A stretch of 64,000 bases of DNA, taken from an uncultured Acidimicrobiales bacterium. GTDB taxonomy: Bacteria; Actinomycetota; Acidimicrobiia; Acidimicrobiales; SZUA-35. Position numbers and translations under genes: made by a program. The notes beneath the pieces are model-generated. The model did not search any database and had not been told where the DNA came from. It saw only the letters and a list, made by a program, of their open reading frames with translations. The DNA is taken from the NCBI GenBank assembly GCA_938021675.1, contig CALIFY010000025.1, positions 124,001 to 188,000 of the forward strand. Direction: 5' to 3'. This document shows positions 16,824 to 25,788 of the stretch, piece by piece. Each line of letters opens with the position of its first letter. Position 1 is the first letter of the stretch.

Positions 16824-17735
16824 CTATCGGGTCGGGTTCGGGAGGACCTGTACGACCTCGGCAGCGTCGGCGAACAAGTCGCCACGACGAGCGACGCGGT
16901 CGATAACCGCGTCGGCGTCGAACCGGAGCGACGTGCCATCAGCACCGTCGCTCACCTCATCCCAGTCGATCGGCGTCGAGACCATCGGGTGGGACCGAGC
17001 CCGAAGCGAATACGGGGCGATGGTCGTCTTGTGTCGCGAGTTCTGCGACCAATCGATGAACACTTTTCCCTTCCGCAACGACTTTCGCATCTCGACCAGC
17101 ACCTTGTCGGGATGGAGCCGAACCATCATGTGGCCGACGGCTAAGGCAAAGCTCGATGCGTGCTGATGGGTGTGCGGGGAATTCAGCGGCACGTACACCT
17201 GCATGCCCTTCGAGCCAGACGTTTTGGCCACCGCCGTCAGGCCGACGGCGTCGAGTATTCCCCGCAGGTCGAGGGCGACCTGACAACACTCGACCAAGGT
17301 TGCCGGCTCGCCCGGATCGAGGTCGAACACCACCATCGACGGTGACTCGAGGTCATCGCACCGTGCCATCGGGCTATGAAGTTCGAGCGCCGCCATGTTG
17401 GCTGTCCACACCAACGCCGCCGCTTCATCTAGGCGGCAGTAGTCGATATACCCGTTCCGATCACCAGGGCCGGGGGCGGTGCCGAGCCATTCCGGCCGAT
17501 GGCCAGGACAACGCTTTTCGAAGAACGACTGCTCGTCGACGCCATCTGGCCATCGACGCAAGGTGATACATCGGTGGGAGACGTGAGGCAGCATGACCGG
17601 CGCCACTCTGGCGTAATAGTCGATGACCTGAGACTTGGTGAACCCGACGTCGGGGTACAACACCTTGTCGAGGTTCGAGAGGCGTAGCGTGCGTTCACCG
17701 ACCGAAACAACGACGGGTGCCTCTTTATGAGCCAT
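16824..17735 (-). CDS. Stand-alone LigD-type NHEJ polymerase (PolDom)
   Basis: 303 residues from the ATG at 17735. The open frame runs 72 Arg-rich residues further upstream into the Ku gene, which looks non-coding. The archaeo-eukaryotic primase fold is recognisable: HRCITLRRWPDG (54-65), metal ligands D138 and D140 in FDLDPGE, TSGSKGMQVYVP (172-183) and D228 in FIDWSQNS. In bacterial non-homologous end joining this domain fills ends with ribonucleotides and is usually fused to ATP ligase and nuclease domains in LigD. Here it is alone and 58 bp after Ku on the same strand, so a separate ligase gene is expected elsewhere. Confidence 0.92.
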   Translation of the reverse strand: MAHKEAPVVVSVGERTLRLSNLDKVLYPDVGFTKSQVIDYYARVAPVMLPHVSHRCITLRRWPDGVDEQSFFEKRCPGHRPEWLGTAPGPGDRNGYIDYCRLDEAAALVWTANMAALELHSPMARCDDLESPSMVVFDLDPGEPATLVECCQVALDLRGILDAVGLTAVAKTSGSKGMQVYVPLNSPHTHQHASSFALAVGHMMVRLHPDKVLVEMRKSLRKGKVFIDWSQNSRHKTTIAPYSLRARSHPMVSTPIDWDEVSDGADGTSLRFDADAVIDRVARRGDLFADAAEVVQVLPNPTR

Positions 17736-17793
17736 TCCGTGCCCCTTCCCGCTCAACGCGAAGCGACAGCACCGATCGGCTCGAACGGAACGA

Positions 17794-18648
17794 TCACGCC
17801 GATTTCGCCTCCGGCTCCTGAGACGATGAAGCCTCAGGCGCGTTCGGCTCTTTCGATGTCTTCCGAGCTTCCTTCGCTGCGGTGACGCTGGCTTCGAGTG
17901 CGGCGAGGAGATCGACGACCTGGGCATCATCGGCGGCGGCCGGCGCCTCAACGGTTTGCATCTCTCCCGCGGCCTTCGCTTCGAGAAGATCGAGCACCTT
18001 CTGGCGATAGGTGTCGCCGTAGCGGTCGGGCTCGAACTCGCCGGTGAGCGAATCGATGAGTTGACCGGCCATCGTCATCTCGGCATCTGTCACCTCGATC
18101 TCATCGAGTGCTTCCAGCCCGGGGATGTCGAGTTGCTCGACCAGCTCGTCGGCGTAGACCATGGTCGACATCATCAACGTGCCATTGGTGGGACGGATCG
18201 CCACCAGGTATTGCTTTGACCGCATCACAAAGCTGGCGATTGCAACACGACCACTCTGTTCGAGCGCCTTGGTCAACAACGTGTAGGACTTCCGGGCCAA
18301 CTCATCGGGGACCAGGTAGTACGCCGAGTCGTAGAAGACCGGATCGATCTCAGCTTCGCTCACGAAATCGGTGATGTCGATCATCCGAGAGGCCTTGGGG
18401 GCGACGGACGCCAACTCGTCATCGGTCACGATGACGTAGGAGTCCTTTGTCACCTCGTACCCCTTGACGATCTGTTCGTATGGGACTTCTTCACCGTCGG
18501 CGTTGACCCGTTTTTGTTTGACCCGGCTGTTGGTCTTCGAATCGATCTGGTTGAACCTGACCGCTTTGCGACTCACTGCGCTAAAAAGCTTGACCGGCAC
18601 CGAGACCAGACCGAAACTGATGGCGCCGCTCCAGATGGCTCGTGGCAT
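17794..18648 (-). CDS. ku: Ku family DNA end-binding protein
   Basis: 284 residues from the ATG at 18648 (MPRAIWSGAISFGLVSVPVK), with AAAGGA about 7 nt upstream; an earlier start at 18675 lacks support. The start region, the DSKTNSRVKQKRVNADGEEV segment, YYLVPDE and the dimer core are typical of bacterial Ku. The C-terminal 60 residues are Ala/Glu/Lys rich with a disordered tail. The homodimer encircles broken DNA ends and recruits LigD activities. The next gene downstream is a LigD-type polymerase, so the pair forms a two-gene end-joining operon. Confidence 0.95.
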   Translation of the reverse strand: MPRAIWSGAISFGLVSVPVKLFSAVSRKAVRFNQIDSKTNSRVKQKRVNADGEEVPYEQIVKGYEVTKDSYVIVTDDELASVAPKASRMIDITDFVSEAEIDPVFYDSAYYLVPDELARKSYTLLTKALEQSGRVAIASFVMRSKQYLVAIRPTNGTLMMSTMVYADELVEQLDIPGLEALDEIEVTDAEMTMAGQLIDSLTGEFEPDRYGDTYRQKVLDLLEAKAAGEMQTVEAPAAADDAQVVDLLAALEASVTAAKEARKTSKEPNAPEASSSQEPEAKSA

Positions 18649-18758
18649 ATCGGTCCTTTCGGTCTTCCCGTCCAAGTTCTGAACGCTTGTGGCCCAGGAT
18701 AATCAGTTGAATTCACGGTCTGCGTCACCGTCTATTCGCAGAGCCTAGACTCTTCTCC

Positions 18759-19016
18759 GTGACCAGTCTCGAAAAGGCGACCAGCGAACTTCATGAGGCG
18801 TACGAGAAGGTCCGAGAAGATCTCGGCCACATTTTCGTCGCCTTCGAGGATCTAAAGAACGCCGGGCCGACAGACGATGTCTCCGGTCTTCTCGACAACC
18901 TTGAAAAAGTCATCAAGGACGTACGGACCGGCGGCCTGATCGGGTCGGGGGCTCACAGCCACCGCCGGGCCAGACAGCGGTGGCTCGATGCCAGCGGTAA
19001 AGCCGACGACTCATAG
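18759..19016 (+). CDS. Small helical hypothetical protein
   Basis: 85 residues, GTG start. The sequence is helical and charged (EKATSELHEAYEKVREDLGHIFVAFEDL), with no membrane segment and no cysteine. It ends in a basic tail (HSHRRARQRW) that might touch nucleic acid. It diverges from Ku across about 110 bp. Coding evidence is the coherent helical composition and isolated position; no family is recognised. Confidence 0.5.
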   Translation: MTSLEKATSELHEAYEKVREDLGHIFVAFEDLKNAGPTDDVSGLLDNLEKVIKDVRTGGLIGSGAHSHRRARQRWLDASGKADDS

Positions 19017-19066
19017 CCTTCACGTTCAGCCGGTCGGCACCATCATCGCCGATCTAACACTCGCCG

Positions 19067-19930
19067 CTATGTGAGCAGTGCTCGTGCCACCAAGTCGGTG
19101 CCAAACGCCGTCAGGATGGCCAGGTACAGAAGACCGGTGGCCGCCATCACGGCGGAATAGGCTTGTTCCCGCAACGCGGCCACCGTGACGAAGACCAGCA
19201 CGATCGTCGTCACGGCCGACGCGGCCCAGAACCAGCCGAGCATGCCGCCCCACCCGTCGTCTATCGTTCCCGTCCAGACCGAGATCATCCCGGTCGGGAC
19301 CATCAGCAGCGCCACTTCCGGGAACCAACTCATTCCGGTCCATCGCACCAGTTCGGAGATCGGTTCGCGGCTCAGCCCCGGTTGAACGAGATACCAGTGA
19401 CCGAGCAACATGGCATCGCTCACCGCTCCGAGGAACACGGTGCCGGCCACCAGGCGGGCGATAGCGAGGAGCGACACGGCGACACCTGAGCCGCCGGCGT
19501 CGACCGCGGCCGCCACCACGCCGACGAACCCGATCACCGGAGCGATCAGGTCCAATCGGGGGTCGAATTCGGAACCACCGACAACCTTGGCTTTCGCCGA
19601 TCTATCGATGCCACTCTGGGCGGCAACACGAGCGGACCGCGCCTCGGCCAAGGCCCGTTGGTGTCGGACGCCTGCCTCTTTCCGTCGCACGGACTGGGCC
19701 AGTGCCACCCCTGAAGCGATGACGACGCCGACCGCCGCCAGATCCCGAACGAGTAACGGACCGAAACGACGTCCGACGAGTAGGGCTCCGAGCGCCATCA
19801 GCCCATACGTCGCCCGTAGCAGCCAGCCATACCCAAGCCCGACCATACGTCGTCGGGTTGTTACCCAGAGAAACAGCAGGCCACCAGTGGCCCACTGCAA
19901 CAGCACAGATGCAGCATCAAGCTCGATCAC
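19067..19930 (-). CDS. Polytopic membrane protein, unknown function
   Basis: 287 residues. About seven to eight hydrophobic segments are visible: near 8-23, 38-52, 62-78, then 128-142, 146-165, 200-215, 228-250 and 262-282. A charged cytoplasmic-looking stretch (RRKEAGVRHQRALAEARSAR) lies at about 81-118. The motif LLGHWYLVQPGLSREPISELVRW between helices is distinctive and probably conserved. No transporter or enzyme signature is recognised. It is followed by the M24 peptidase gene on the same strand with no evident functional link. Confidence 0.65.
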   Translation of the reverse strand: MIELDAASVLLQWATGGLLFLWVTTRRRMVGLGYGWLLRATYGLMALGALLVGRRFGPLLVRDLAAVGVVIASGVALAQSVRRKEAGVRHQRALAEARSARVAAQSGIDRSAKAKVVGGSEFDPRLDLIAPVIGFVGVVAAAVDAGGSGVAVSLLAIARLVAGTVFLGAVSDAMLLGHWYLVQPGLSREPISELVRWTGMSWFPEVALLMVPTGMISVWTGTIDDGWGGMLGWFWAASAVTTIVLVFVTVAALREQAYSAVMAATGLLYLAILTAFGTDLVARALLT

Positions 19931-19962
19931 GACGAGAGACGATCAGGTTCGGGGCGGTCGAA

Positions 19963-21072
19963 TCAAGCTTCGACGATGGCGAGGTCGTGACTGACATTAT
20001 TAAGTGGTCGTGGTCCATCGTCGGTGCTGATGACGATGTCCTCGATACGAGCACCCCAACGGTCGGCGACATAGAACCCAGGCTCAATCGAGAAGGCGTT
20101 TCCGGCGACGAGCGGATCGGCGTTGCCGGCGACAAGGTACGGATCCTCATGGGCCTCTACCCCAATCCCATGCCCCAACCGGTGAAGGAACCACTGGTCG
20201 AGATCAGACTGGGCCAAACGATCGCGTGCCACCTTGTCGACCGAGCCCGCGGGCGCCCCGACGACGGCAGCGGCAACCGCCTTGCTCTGAGCGTCCTGCA
20301 ACGCGTCGTAGGCTTCGCGGAACTCGGCTGGCGGCTCGCCGGTGTAGACACAGCGGGTGATGTCGGAACAGTAGCCGGGCTCTCCTTCTGGCTCGGCCGT
20401 TGTTCCACCGAAGTCGCAGAGCACCACCTCGCCTGGCCCGATAACCCGGTCGCCAGGGTGATGGTGGGGGCTGGAGGCGTTCTCACCGGCGGCGACGATG
20501 GCAAAGTTCACGATGGCATGGCCCTCGGCCCGGATCCGTTTCCCAAGCTCGGCTGACACGTCGGCCTCGGTCCGACCGATCAGGGGGATGTCGCCGGCTT
20601 GCAACGCCGCCGCGATTCGATCGACGCCAGATGCCGCAGCCTGGAGACGGTCTATCTCGTGGGGTTCTTTCATGGCCCGAAGCTTGCCGGTAACCGAACG
20701 CCCACCGACCCACGATGTTCGGGGCATCGACTGCTGTAACTCGACGAGGAACCGACTCCAGGTGTGGTCGCCGATCGCAACGGTCTCCGCCCCTTTTACC
20801 AGCCCGGCGACGAGAGCGATCGGATCTTCGGTTTCGCCCCAACCGACGAGTGAGAAGACCTCCGGCCGTTCGACCACACGAGGCACCTCGAATGCCGGGA
20901 TGATGAGCTTCGCCGGTCCGTCTGCGGTCACCACCAGCATCGTGAGCCGCTCGAGCGGCATCGCTTGGTAACCGATCAGCCACGGCAGATCCGGCCCGAC
21001 CGACAGCAGTAGGGCATCGACACCGGTCTCGGTCATTTCGGCTTGCACCCGGTTGAGTCGTTGCTCGAACAT
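19963..21072 (-). CDS. M24 family Xaa-Pro aminopeptidase/prolidase
   Basis: 369 residues from the ATG at 21072; longer frames would run into the asparaginase gene. The creatinase-type N-terminal domain covers 1-130. The pita-bread domain has the five metal ligands in order: Asp in LCDFGG, Asp in CSDITR, His in HRLGHGIG, Glu in FSIEPGFY and Glu in RIEDI. It cleaves peptides with proline at the second position, using two metal ions, in the cytoplasm. It lies 31 bp downstream of the asparaginase gene, consistent with a peptide and amino acid salvage operon. Confidence 0.9.
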   Translation of the reverse strand: MFEQRLNRVQAEMTETGVDALLLSVGPDLPWLIGYQAMPLERLTMLVVTADGPAKLIIPAFEVPRVVERPEVFSLVGWGETEDPIALVAGLVKGAETVAIGDHTWSRFLVELQQSMPRTSWVGGRSVTGKLRAMKEPHEIDRLQAAASGVDRIAAALQAGDIPLIGRTEADVSAELGKRIRAEGHAIVNFAIVAAGENASSPHHHPGDRVIGPGEVVLCDFGGTTAEPEGEPGYCSDITRCVYTGEPPAEFREAYDALQDAQSKAVAAAVVGAPAGSVDKVARDRLAQSDLDQWFLHRLGHGIGVEAHEDPYLVAGNADPLVAGNAFSIEPGFYVADRWGARIEDIVISTDDGPRPLNNVSHDLAIVEA

Positions 21073-21103
21073 AGAAGTGATGGTATCCGCCCGCCGACCT
21101 AGG

Positions 21104-22126
21104 TCACCGGGCCAGGCCCGGGCCGCGAACCAACCACCCCTCATCGAACACGGCCCGGAGAATTCCGATTTGACGACCTGCGGCATGCAACAGCGGCCGT
21201 TCCACCTCCTCGACCGGAAGGACGCCGATAGTGGCCAGCAGAGCCGATATCGCTATCTCGGCCGCTCGTGACGCCCCATCGGCGACCTTGAGCGCGACGC
21301 CGATAGACCGATGAGGAAGCGCGGCCACAAAGACTCCTTCGGCTCCCCCCTTCACGACGAGTGGCTCGTCGACCAGGCGGCCGAGTCGCTCTTCGTGCCG
21401 GTCCGTACCCGAAACCCAAAACTGTCGACCGTCGACAGCGGCCGCCATCCGCGCTGCGGCCGAAAGAAGACCGGGCGGGGGCCCGATAGCCGCTAGCTCG
21501 GCTGGATCGACGAGGCGGCGCATGGCCAGCGCCAAGCGATCGAGAGGAACGGTAAAGACCGGAATGCCGCAACCGTCGACTCCGGGAATCTGGTCATCGA
21601 GCGCCAGGCCGGTCATCGTGGCAATGGACTCGGTGACCAAGCGCTGAACCGGGTGTTCCGGTTCGAGGTACCCGCTCGAATCAACCCCGAGCTGACGGGC
21701 CACGGTAAGAAAGCCGGCGTGTTTGCCTGAGCAGCAGTTGTGAATCGATGACGGCGACTCGCCTCGACCGATCAAGTCCCTGGCTGCAACGATGCCGATC
21801 GGCGTGGCCGGCCCGCACTCCAGCGCCGACTCATCGAGCCCGATACGAGCGAGCCATTTCCTAACCGCGTCGACGTGCGCTGCCTCACCGCTGTGACTGG
21901 CGGCCGCCAGCGCCAGCTCGACCTCGGTGACGGCAAACTGGTCGGCAGCGCCGGTGGTTATCAGAGGTAGCGCTTGAATGAACTTGATCGCCGATCGCGG
22001 GATGATCGATGCGGTGCCGTCGCCCCAGCTGTCGAACCGTCCATTCGGTCCGACGATGACCGCGTCGACCCGATGGCGACTCTCCACCACCGCCCCCCTC
22101 GTCGCCTCGACGACCAGGGACGTCAC
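21104..22126 (-). CDS. Asparaginase II family protein
   Basis: 340 residues from the GTG at 22126, chosen because GAGG precedes it by about 7 nt and the family homology begins right after (VVEATRGAVVESRH); an in-frame TTG at 22183 would add 19 residues. Family motifs include PRSAIKFIQALP, ASHSGE, NCCSGKHAGFL and VDGCGIPVF. This family (Pfam Asparaginase_II, unlike the E. coli AnsA/AnsB fold) hydrolyses asparagine to aspartate and ammonia. The Ser/Lys/Cys-rich SGKHAG and SHSGE motifs are intact. It is followed by the M24 peptidase. Confidence 0.85.
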   Translation of the reverse strand: MTSLVVEATRGAVVESRHRVDAVIVGPNGRFDSWGDGTASIIPRSAIKFIQALPLITTGAADQFAVTEVELALAAASHSGEAAHVDAVRKWLARIGLDESALECGPATPIGIVAARDLIGRGESPSSIHNCCSGKHAGFLTVARQLGVDSSGYLEPEHPVQRLVTESIATMTGLALDDQIPGVDGCGIPVFTVPLDRLALAMRRLVDPAELAAIGPPPGLLSAAARMAAAVDGRQFWVSGTDRHEERLGRLVDEPLVVKGGAEGVFVAALPHRSIGVALKVADGASRAAEIAISALLATIGVLPVEEVERPLLHAAGRQIGILRAVFDEGWLVRGPGLAR

Positions 22127-22173
22127 CAACCGGCCTCGTAGCAGGCCCGCAGCGCCCGGTGGCACACTGTGGT

Positions 22174-22443
22174 GTGCATCCAATCTCGACGGCGCTGTTT
22201 TTGCTCGGCTACGGGCTTGCGTTGCCTATCGCCGCCAAGATGCCGGCCATAATCGCCGGTCAGCAGCGCCTCGCTTTTTGGGCCCATCAATTCGGCCTCA
22301 TCATCGCTATCGGCGGTTGGCTGTTCCGCGGGCAGTTCCTGGTGATTGCCGGCCATGTCATCTGGTTTGTCATCGTCAACCTCTGGTACCGGTTCGGTGG
22401 ACGACGCCAGCGAAATCCTAACACCCGTCCGGCGTCGACCTGA
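22174..22443 (+). CDS. Small membrane protein, unknown function
   Basis: 89 residues from the GTG at 22174; an alternative GTG at 22159 adds five. Three hydrophobic segments cover most of the protein (STALFLLGYGLALPIAA, FGLIIAIGGWLF, GHVIWFVIVNLWYRF), followed by a basic tail. No family is recognised. It diverges from the asparaginase gene and converges on the lipB-lipA gene. Coding is supported by the regular hydrophobic pattern and by filling the gap between those genes. Confidence 0.55.
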   Translation: MHPISTALFLLGYGLALPIAAKMPAIIAGQQRLAFWAHQFGLIIAIGGWLFRGQFLVIAGHVIWFVIVNLWYRFGGRRQRNPNTRPAST

Positions 22444-22461
22444 CGGTTTCGACAGGTCGCG

Positions 22462-24219
22462 CTACTCAGGCGATGGGTCGACACGGGCGGCTATCGAGCC
22501 GGCATGATGGCTCGATCGAGTGAGCGGACTGGCGGCCACCTGGCCGATTCCCAACTCGTCCTCTCCGATGCGGCGAAGTTCGTCGAACTCGGTCGGCGTC
22601 CACCAACGGTGTATCGGAAGGTGGTGCGAGGTCGGCCTGAGGTACTGCCCAATGGTGACGATATCTATGTCTATCGCCGCCAGGTCGGCCAAGGTAGCGA
22701 CAACCTCGTCGAGGGTCTCCCCCATCCCGACGATTATTCCAGACTTCGTCGTCATGCCCCGCTGCTTGGCCCTGGCCAACAGGGCAAGACTTCTTGCGTA
22801 ACCGGCCGACGGCCGAACAGCCCGTTGGAGCCGGGCGACGGTCTCAATGTTGTGATTGAGGACGGTCGGCCCGGCGTCGCAGATCGTGTCGAGGCTGGTG
22901 CGTCGGCCCTGAAGGTCGGAGATGAGAACCTCCACTCCGACGTCGGGAGCGACCGCTCGAACCGCTCGGATGGAATCGGCGACGATGCTGGCGCCCCCGT
23001 CGTCCAAGTCGTCGCGGGCCACCATGGTCAGCACGACGAAGCGAAGGCCGAGCTCGGCGACCGCTTCGGCGATGCGGGCCGGCTCGCCGTCGTCTACAGC
23101 TTCCGGCTTTTGGGTATCGACAAGACAAAACCCGCAGGCACGGGTGCAGCGTTCTCCGAGCAACATGAACGTTGCGGTGCCTTCATTCCAACAATCGAAA
23201 ATATTCGGGCAGCCCGCCTCCTCGCACACTGTGGTGAGGTCGAGCGATCGCGCCGTCGCCTTCAAATTCCGGAAGTTCTCATCAGTCCGCAATGAGACCC
23301 GCATCCAAGATGGTTTTCGCGCCCCGATTTCGAGACCACCGTGAACGCCAGCCTGAGCCAGACGGCCACGGAGGCGCACCGCAACACCATCTCCCGATGT
23401 CGAGGTGGAAGCCGGCTTCGGGGGCGATGGCTTGACCACTTCGCCTGGTCCCATTCCTTTGGAAAACGGAGCCAGGTCGGATTGGCGATGACGGCGGACA
23501 ACGTCGCTGCGCTCGATCGGTCGCCCCGGCACGAGGTGACGTCCGGCGGCATCGACCAACAGGTCCAGAATCTCGTCGAGCTCAGCTTCGATGCCCTCGG
23601 CTCGCAGCGACGTGACCGCCTTGTCCGGGATCCCGCAGGGCACGATCGAGTCGAACCGTCCGAGGTCCGGGTCATGGTTCAGGGCGAAGCCATGCATCGA
23701 TCGACCGCGAGACAGTCGAACTCCGATCGCCGCCACCTTGCGGGGTTCGGCGCCGCCCGGGTCGATCCAAACACCGGGATGGCCGGCGAGCCGTCCGGCG
23801 TCAAGACCGAAATGGGATACCACGTCGACCAACATCTCCTCGACCGCGGCGACGTAGGCCCGGGTGTCAGCCATGCCCCCACCTCGTTTACCCGGCAGGG
23901 TGAAGATCGGATAGCCAACGATCTGCCCTGGCCCATGGAAGGTGATGTCACCTCCTCGGTCCACCCGCGTAACCTCGACACCGATCTGTTCGGCATCGAC
24001 CAGTAGATGTTCGAACTTGCCAGACCGACCAAGGGTGTAGATCGGCGAGTGTTCGAGTAGTAACAGGTGGTCTGACCGTCCGGCGTAGAGCTGGCGTTGA
24101 AGATCCCATGCCTCGTCGTATTCAACCCGACCAAGCCAACGAACGCGAAACGGAACCGGTTCTTGGCGCGACAACCTGGCCGGCGTAGTGACCGTTGCGT
24201 CCGAAATAGCAGCCGTCAT
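22462..24219 (-). CDS. lipBA: Fused octanoyltransferase-lipoyl synthase (LipB-LipA)
   Basis: 585 residues combining both enzymes of de novo lipoylation. LipB occupies about 23-235, with RGGDITFHGPGQ (88-99), K161 and catalytic Cys195 (VPCGI); it moves octanoyl from acyl carrier protein to the E2 or GcvH lysine. A Pro/Ser-rich linker spans about 255-297. LipA occupies 298-580, with auxiliary-cluster cysteines C332, C337 and C343, radical-SAM cysteines C358, C362 and C365 in CTRACGFC, and the C-terminal RSS (568-570) that supplies the serine ligand; it inserts two sulfurs. All key residues of both halves are present and the frame is uninterrupted. It lies downstream of the E2 gene whose product it should modify. 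Confidence 0.93.
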   Translation of the reverse strand: MTAAISDATVTTPARLSRQEPVPFRVRWLGRVEYDEAWDLQRQLYAGRSDHLLLLEHSPIYTLGRSGKFEHLLVDAEQIGVEVTRVDRGGDITFHGPGQIVGYPIFTLPGKRGGGMADTRAYVAAVEEMLVDVVSHFGLDAGRLAGHPGVWIDPGGAEPRKVAAIGVRLSRGRSMHGFALNHDPDLGRFDSIVPCGIPDKAVTSLRAEGIEAELDEILDLLVDAAGRHLVPGRPIERSDVVRRHRQSDLAPFSKGMGPGEVVKPSPPKPASTSTSGDGVAVRLRGRLAQAGVHGGLEIGARKPSWMRVSLRTDENFRNLKATARSLDLTTVCEEAGCPNIFDCWNEGTATFMLLGERCTRACGFCLVDTQKPEAVDDGEPARIAEAVAELGLRFVVLTMVARDDLDDGGASIVADSIRAVRAVAPDVGVEVLISDLQGRRTSLDTICDAGPTVLNHNIETVARLQRAVRPSAGYARSLALLARAKQRGMTTKSGIIVGMGETLDEVVATLADLAAIDIDIVTIGQYLRPTSHHLPIHRWWTPTEFDELRRIGEDELGIGQVAASPLTRSSHHAGSIAARVDPSPE

Positions 24220-24254
24220 CTACGCCTCCAGTTTGTTATCAGGCACCGATTCGA

Positions 24255-24271
24255 GCTCGGCCAGGCCGAGC
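24255..24271 (-). promoter_or_regulatory. Palindrome between the E2 gene and lipBA
   Basis: GCTCGGCCAGGCCGAGC is a perfect 17-bp palindrome that can fold as a 6-bp stem with a 5-nt loop. It sits in the 69-bp gap between the E2 stop and the lipBA start. It could lower readthrough or mark an mRNA processing site. Confidence 0.3.
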
Positions 24272-24288
24272 GTTCGAGACAGATCCGA

Positions 24289-25740
24289 TCAGGCTAGTTC
24301 GCCTTCCCAGTCACGTGTCTCGATGATTTCTTTCACCCTGGCCAGGAACGCGGCAGCGTATGCGCCGTCGATGGCTCGGTGGTCCCATGCCATCGCCAAC
24401 ACCCCGACGGAGTGAATGGCGATCGACTCGTTGCCATACTCGTCTGTGACAACTACCGGCTTACGGTTGACGGCGTCGGTCGACAGAATGGCGACCTGCG
24501 GCTGGTTGATGATCGGGAACTGCATCATCGTTCCGTACGAGCCGGCGTTGGTCAGGGTGAAGGTTCCGCCCGACAGTTCGTCCGGCGACAGCTGCTTTTC
24601 CCGGGCCCGGCGAGCGACATCGACGATATCTCGGGCGATGGCCCGCATCCGTTTGCCATCAGCGTCTCGGACGACGGGGGCAAGAAGGCCCTGGAAGTCG
24701 AGGTCGACCGCAACAGCCAGGTTGACGTAATTGTGAACTATCAGCTCGCGGTCGCCTACCGACGCATTGAGATGCGGGTATTCGCGGAGGGCGTCGATGG
24801 TGGCCCGGGAGATGAACGGCAGGTACGTGAGGCTGAAGCCCTCCTGGGCTTTGAACTCGGCACCGTGGGTACGACGTACCTGCTCCACACCCTCGTAATC
24901 GATTTCGATTGCGGTGAGCGTATGAGGAGCAACCGCCTTCGACATCACCATGTGTTCGCCGGTGCGGAGCCTGATATTGGAGAGGGGGACGACCGCGTCG
25001 CGCACCCCGGCTTGGGTCGGAGGCATCGGAATCGGGCTGGCGGGGGCGGCGTTTTCAACCGCGGCCGGTGCCGCCGAAACAGCGACGGATCCCTCCACAG
25101 CCTCGGGCGCCGGAGGCGTCGCCGGTGCGCTATCCGGGTCTTGAGACGCCAGCCTGTTGGCCTCAATATAGCGTTGAACGTCATCTCGACTAATTCGACC
25201 ACCGAGGCCGGTGCCTTCGATCTGGTCAGCGTCGATGCCGTACTCAGCGATCAGGCGCCGGACGACAGGAGAAAGAACCTTGCCCCTGGTGTCGCCGGTC
25301 GTCTCCGTGGACGCCCGAGCCGGTTCAGCGGTCGCCGGCGGTGCGGTCGCCGCCGGGGCGGGAGCCGGAGCAGGTTCAGCCACCGGGGCAGGAGCCGGAG
25401 CAGGTTCAGCCGCCGGGGCAGGAGCCGGTTCGGCGGTCTGCGTCGGAGTTGACTCGGTGGGCGGGGCGACGGTTTCCGGTGGAGCGGCGTCAGCTGGGGA
25501 CCCAGCACCGTCGCTTAATACGGCGAGGACAGTACCGACCTCAACCGTGTCACCTTCGGGAACCCTGATTTCGGCCAGCGTTCCGGCTGCCGACGAAGGC
25601 ACCTCGGTATCGACCTTGTCGGTCGATACCTCAAATAGCACCTCATCCAAAGAAATAGTGTCACCGACGTTCTTGAACCAACGGGTGATCGTTCCCTCGG
25701 TGACGGTTTCGCCTAGCTGGGGCATCTCGATTTCGGCCAC
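24289..25740 (-). CDS. sucB: 2-oxoacid dehydrogenase E2 (dihydrolipoamide acyltransferase, SucB/DlaT type)
   Basis: 483 residues, GTG start with GAGGAG about 11 nt upstream. A single lipoyl domain (2-77) carries the lipoyl-lysine K42 in STDKVDTE. An Ala/Pro-rich swinging linker (about 80-150) is followed by the E3-binding domain (about 155-195, SPVVRRLIAEYGIDADQIEGTG) and the catalytic domain from about 250, with the active-site motif WDHRAIDG. It transfers acyl groups from lipoamide to CoA. In actinobacteria one such E2 can serve both pyruvate and 2-oxoglutarate dehydrogenases. Lpd lies 48 bp upstream and lipBA 69 bp downstream, and a matching AceE is encoded at 31.0-33.7 kb. Confidence 0.92.
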   Translation of the reverse strand: MAEIEMPQLGETVTEGTITRWFKNVGDTISLDEVLFEVSTDKVDTEVPSSAAGTLAEIRVPEGDTVEVGTVLAVLSDGAGSPADAAPPETVAPPTESTPTQTAEPAPAPAAEPAPAPAPVAEPAPAPAPAATAPPATAEPARASTETTGDTRGKVLSPVVRRLIAEYGIDADQIEGTGLGGRISRDDVQRYIEANRLASQDPDSAPATPPAPEAVEGSVAVSAAPAAVENAAPASPIPMPPTQAGVRDAVVPLSNIRLRTGEHMVMSKAVAPHTLTAIEIDYEGVEQVRRTHGAEFKAQEGFSLTYLPFISRATIDALREYPHLNASVGDRELIVHNYVNLAVAVDLDFQGLLAPVVRDADGKRMRAIARDIVDVARRAREKQLSPDELSGGTFTLTNAGSYGTMMQFPIINQPQVAILSTDAVNRKPVVVTDEYGNESIAIHSVGVLAMAWDHRAIDGAYAAAFLARVKEIIETRDWEGELA

Positions 25741-25788
25741 AGTACGGTTAACTCCTCGTAGTATGCGTTTTCTTCCGGCCCGCCCCGG

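Noticed and set aside
17736-17951. 72-residue Arg-rich N-terminal extension of the LigD polymerase frame
   Set aside because: It overlaps the Ku coding end and has no family similarity; ATG at 17735 begins the conserved domain.
24379-25452. 357-codon opposite-strand frame over the E2 gene
   Set aside because: Arg/Gly/Asp-rich shadow frame; the lower strand encodes a textbook E2.
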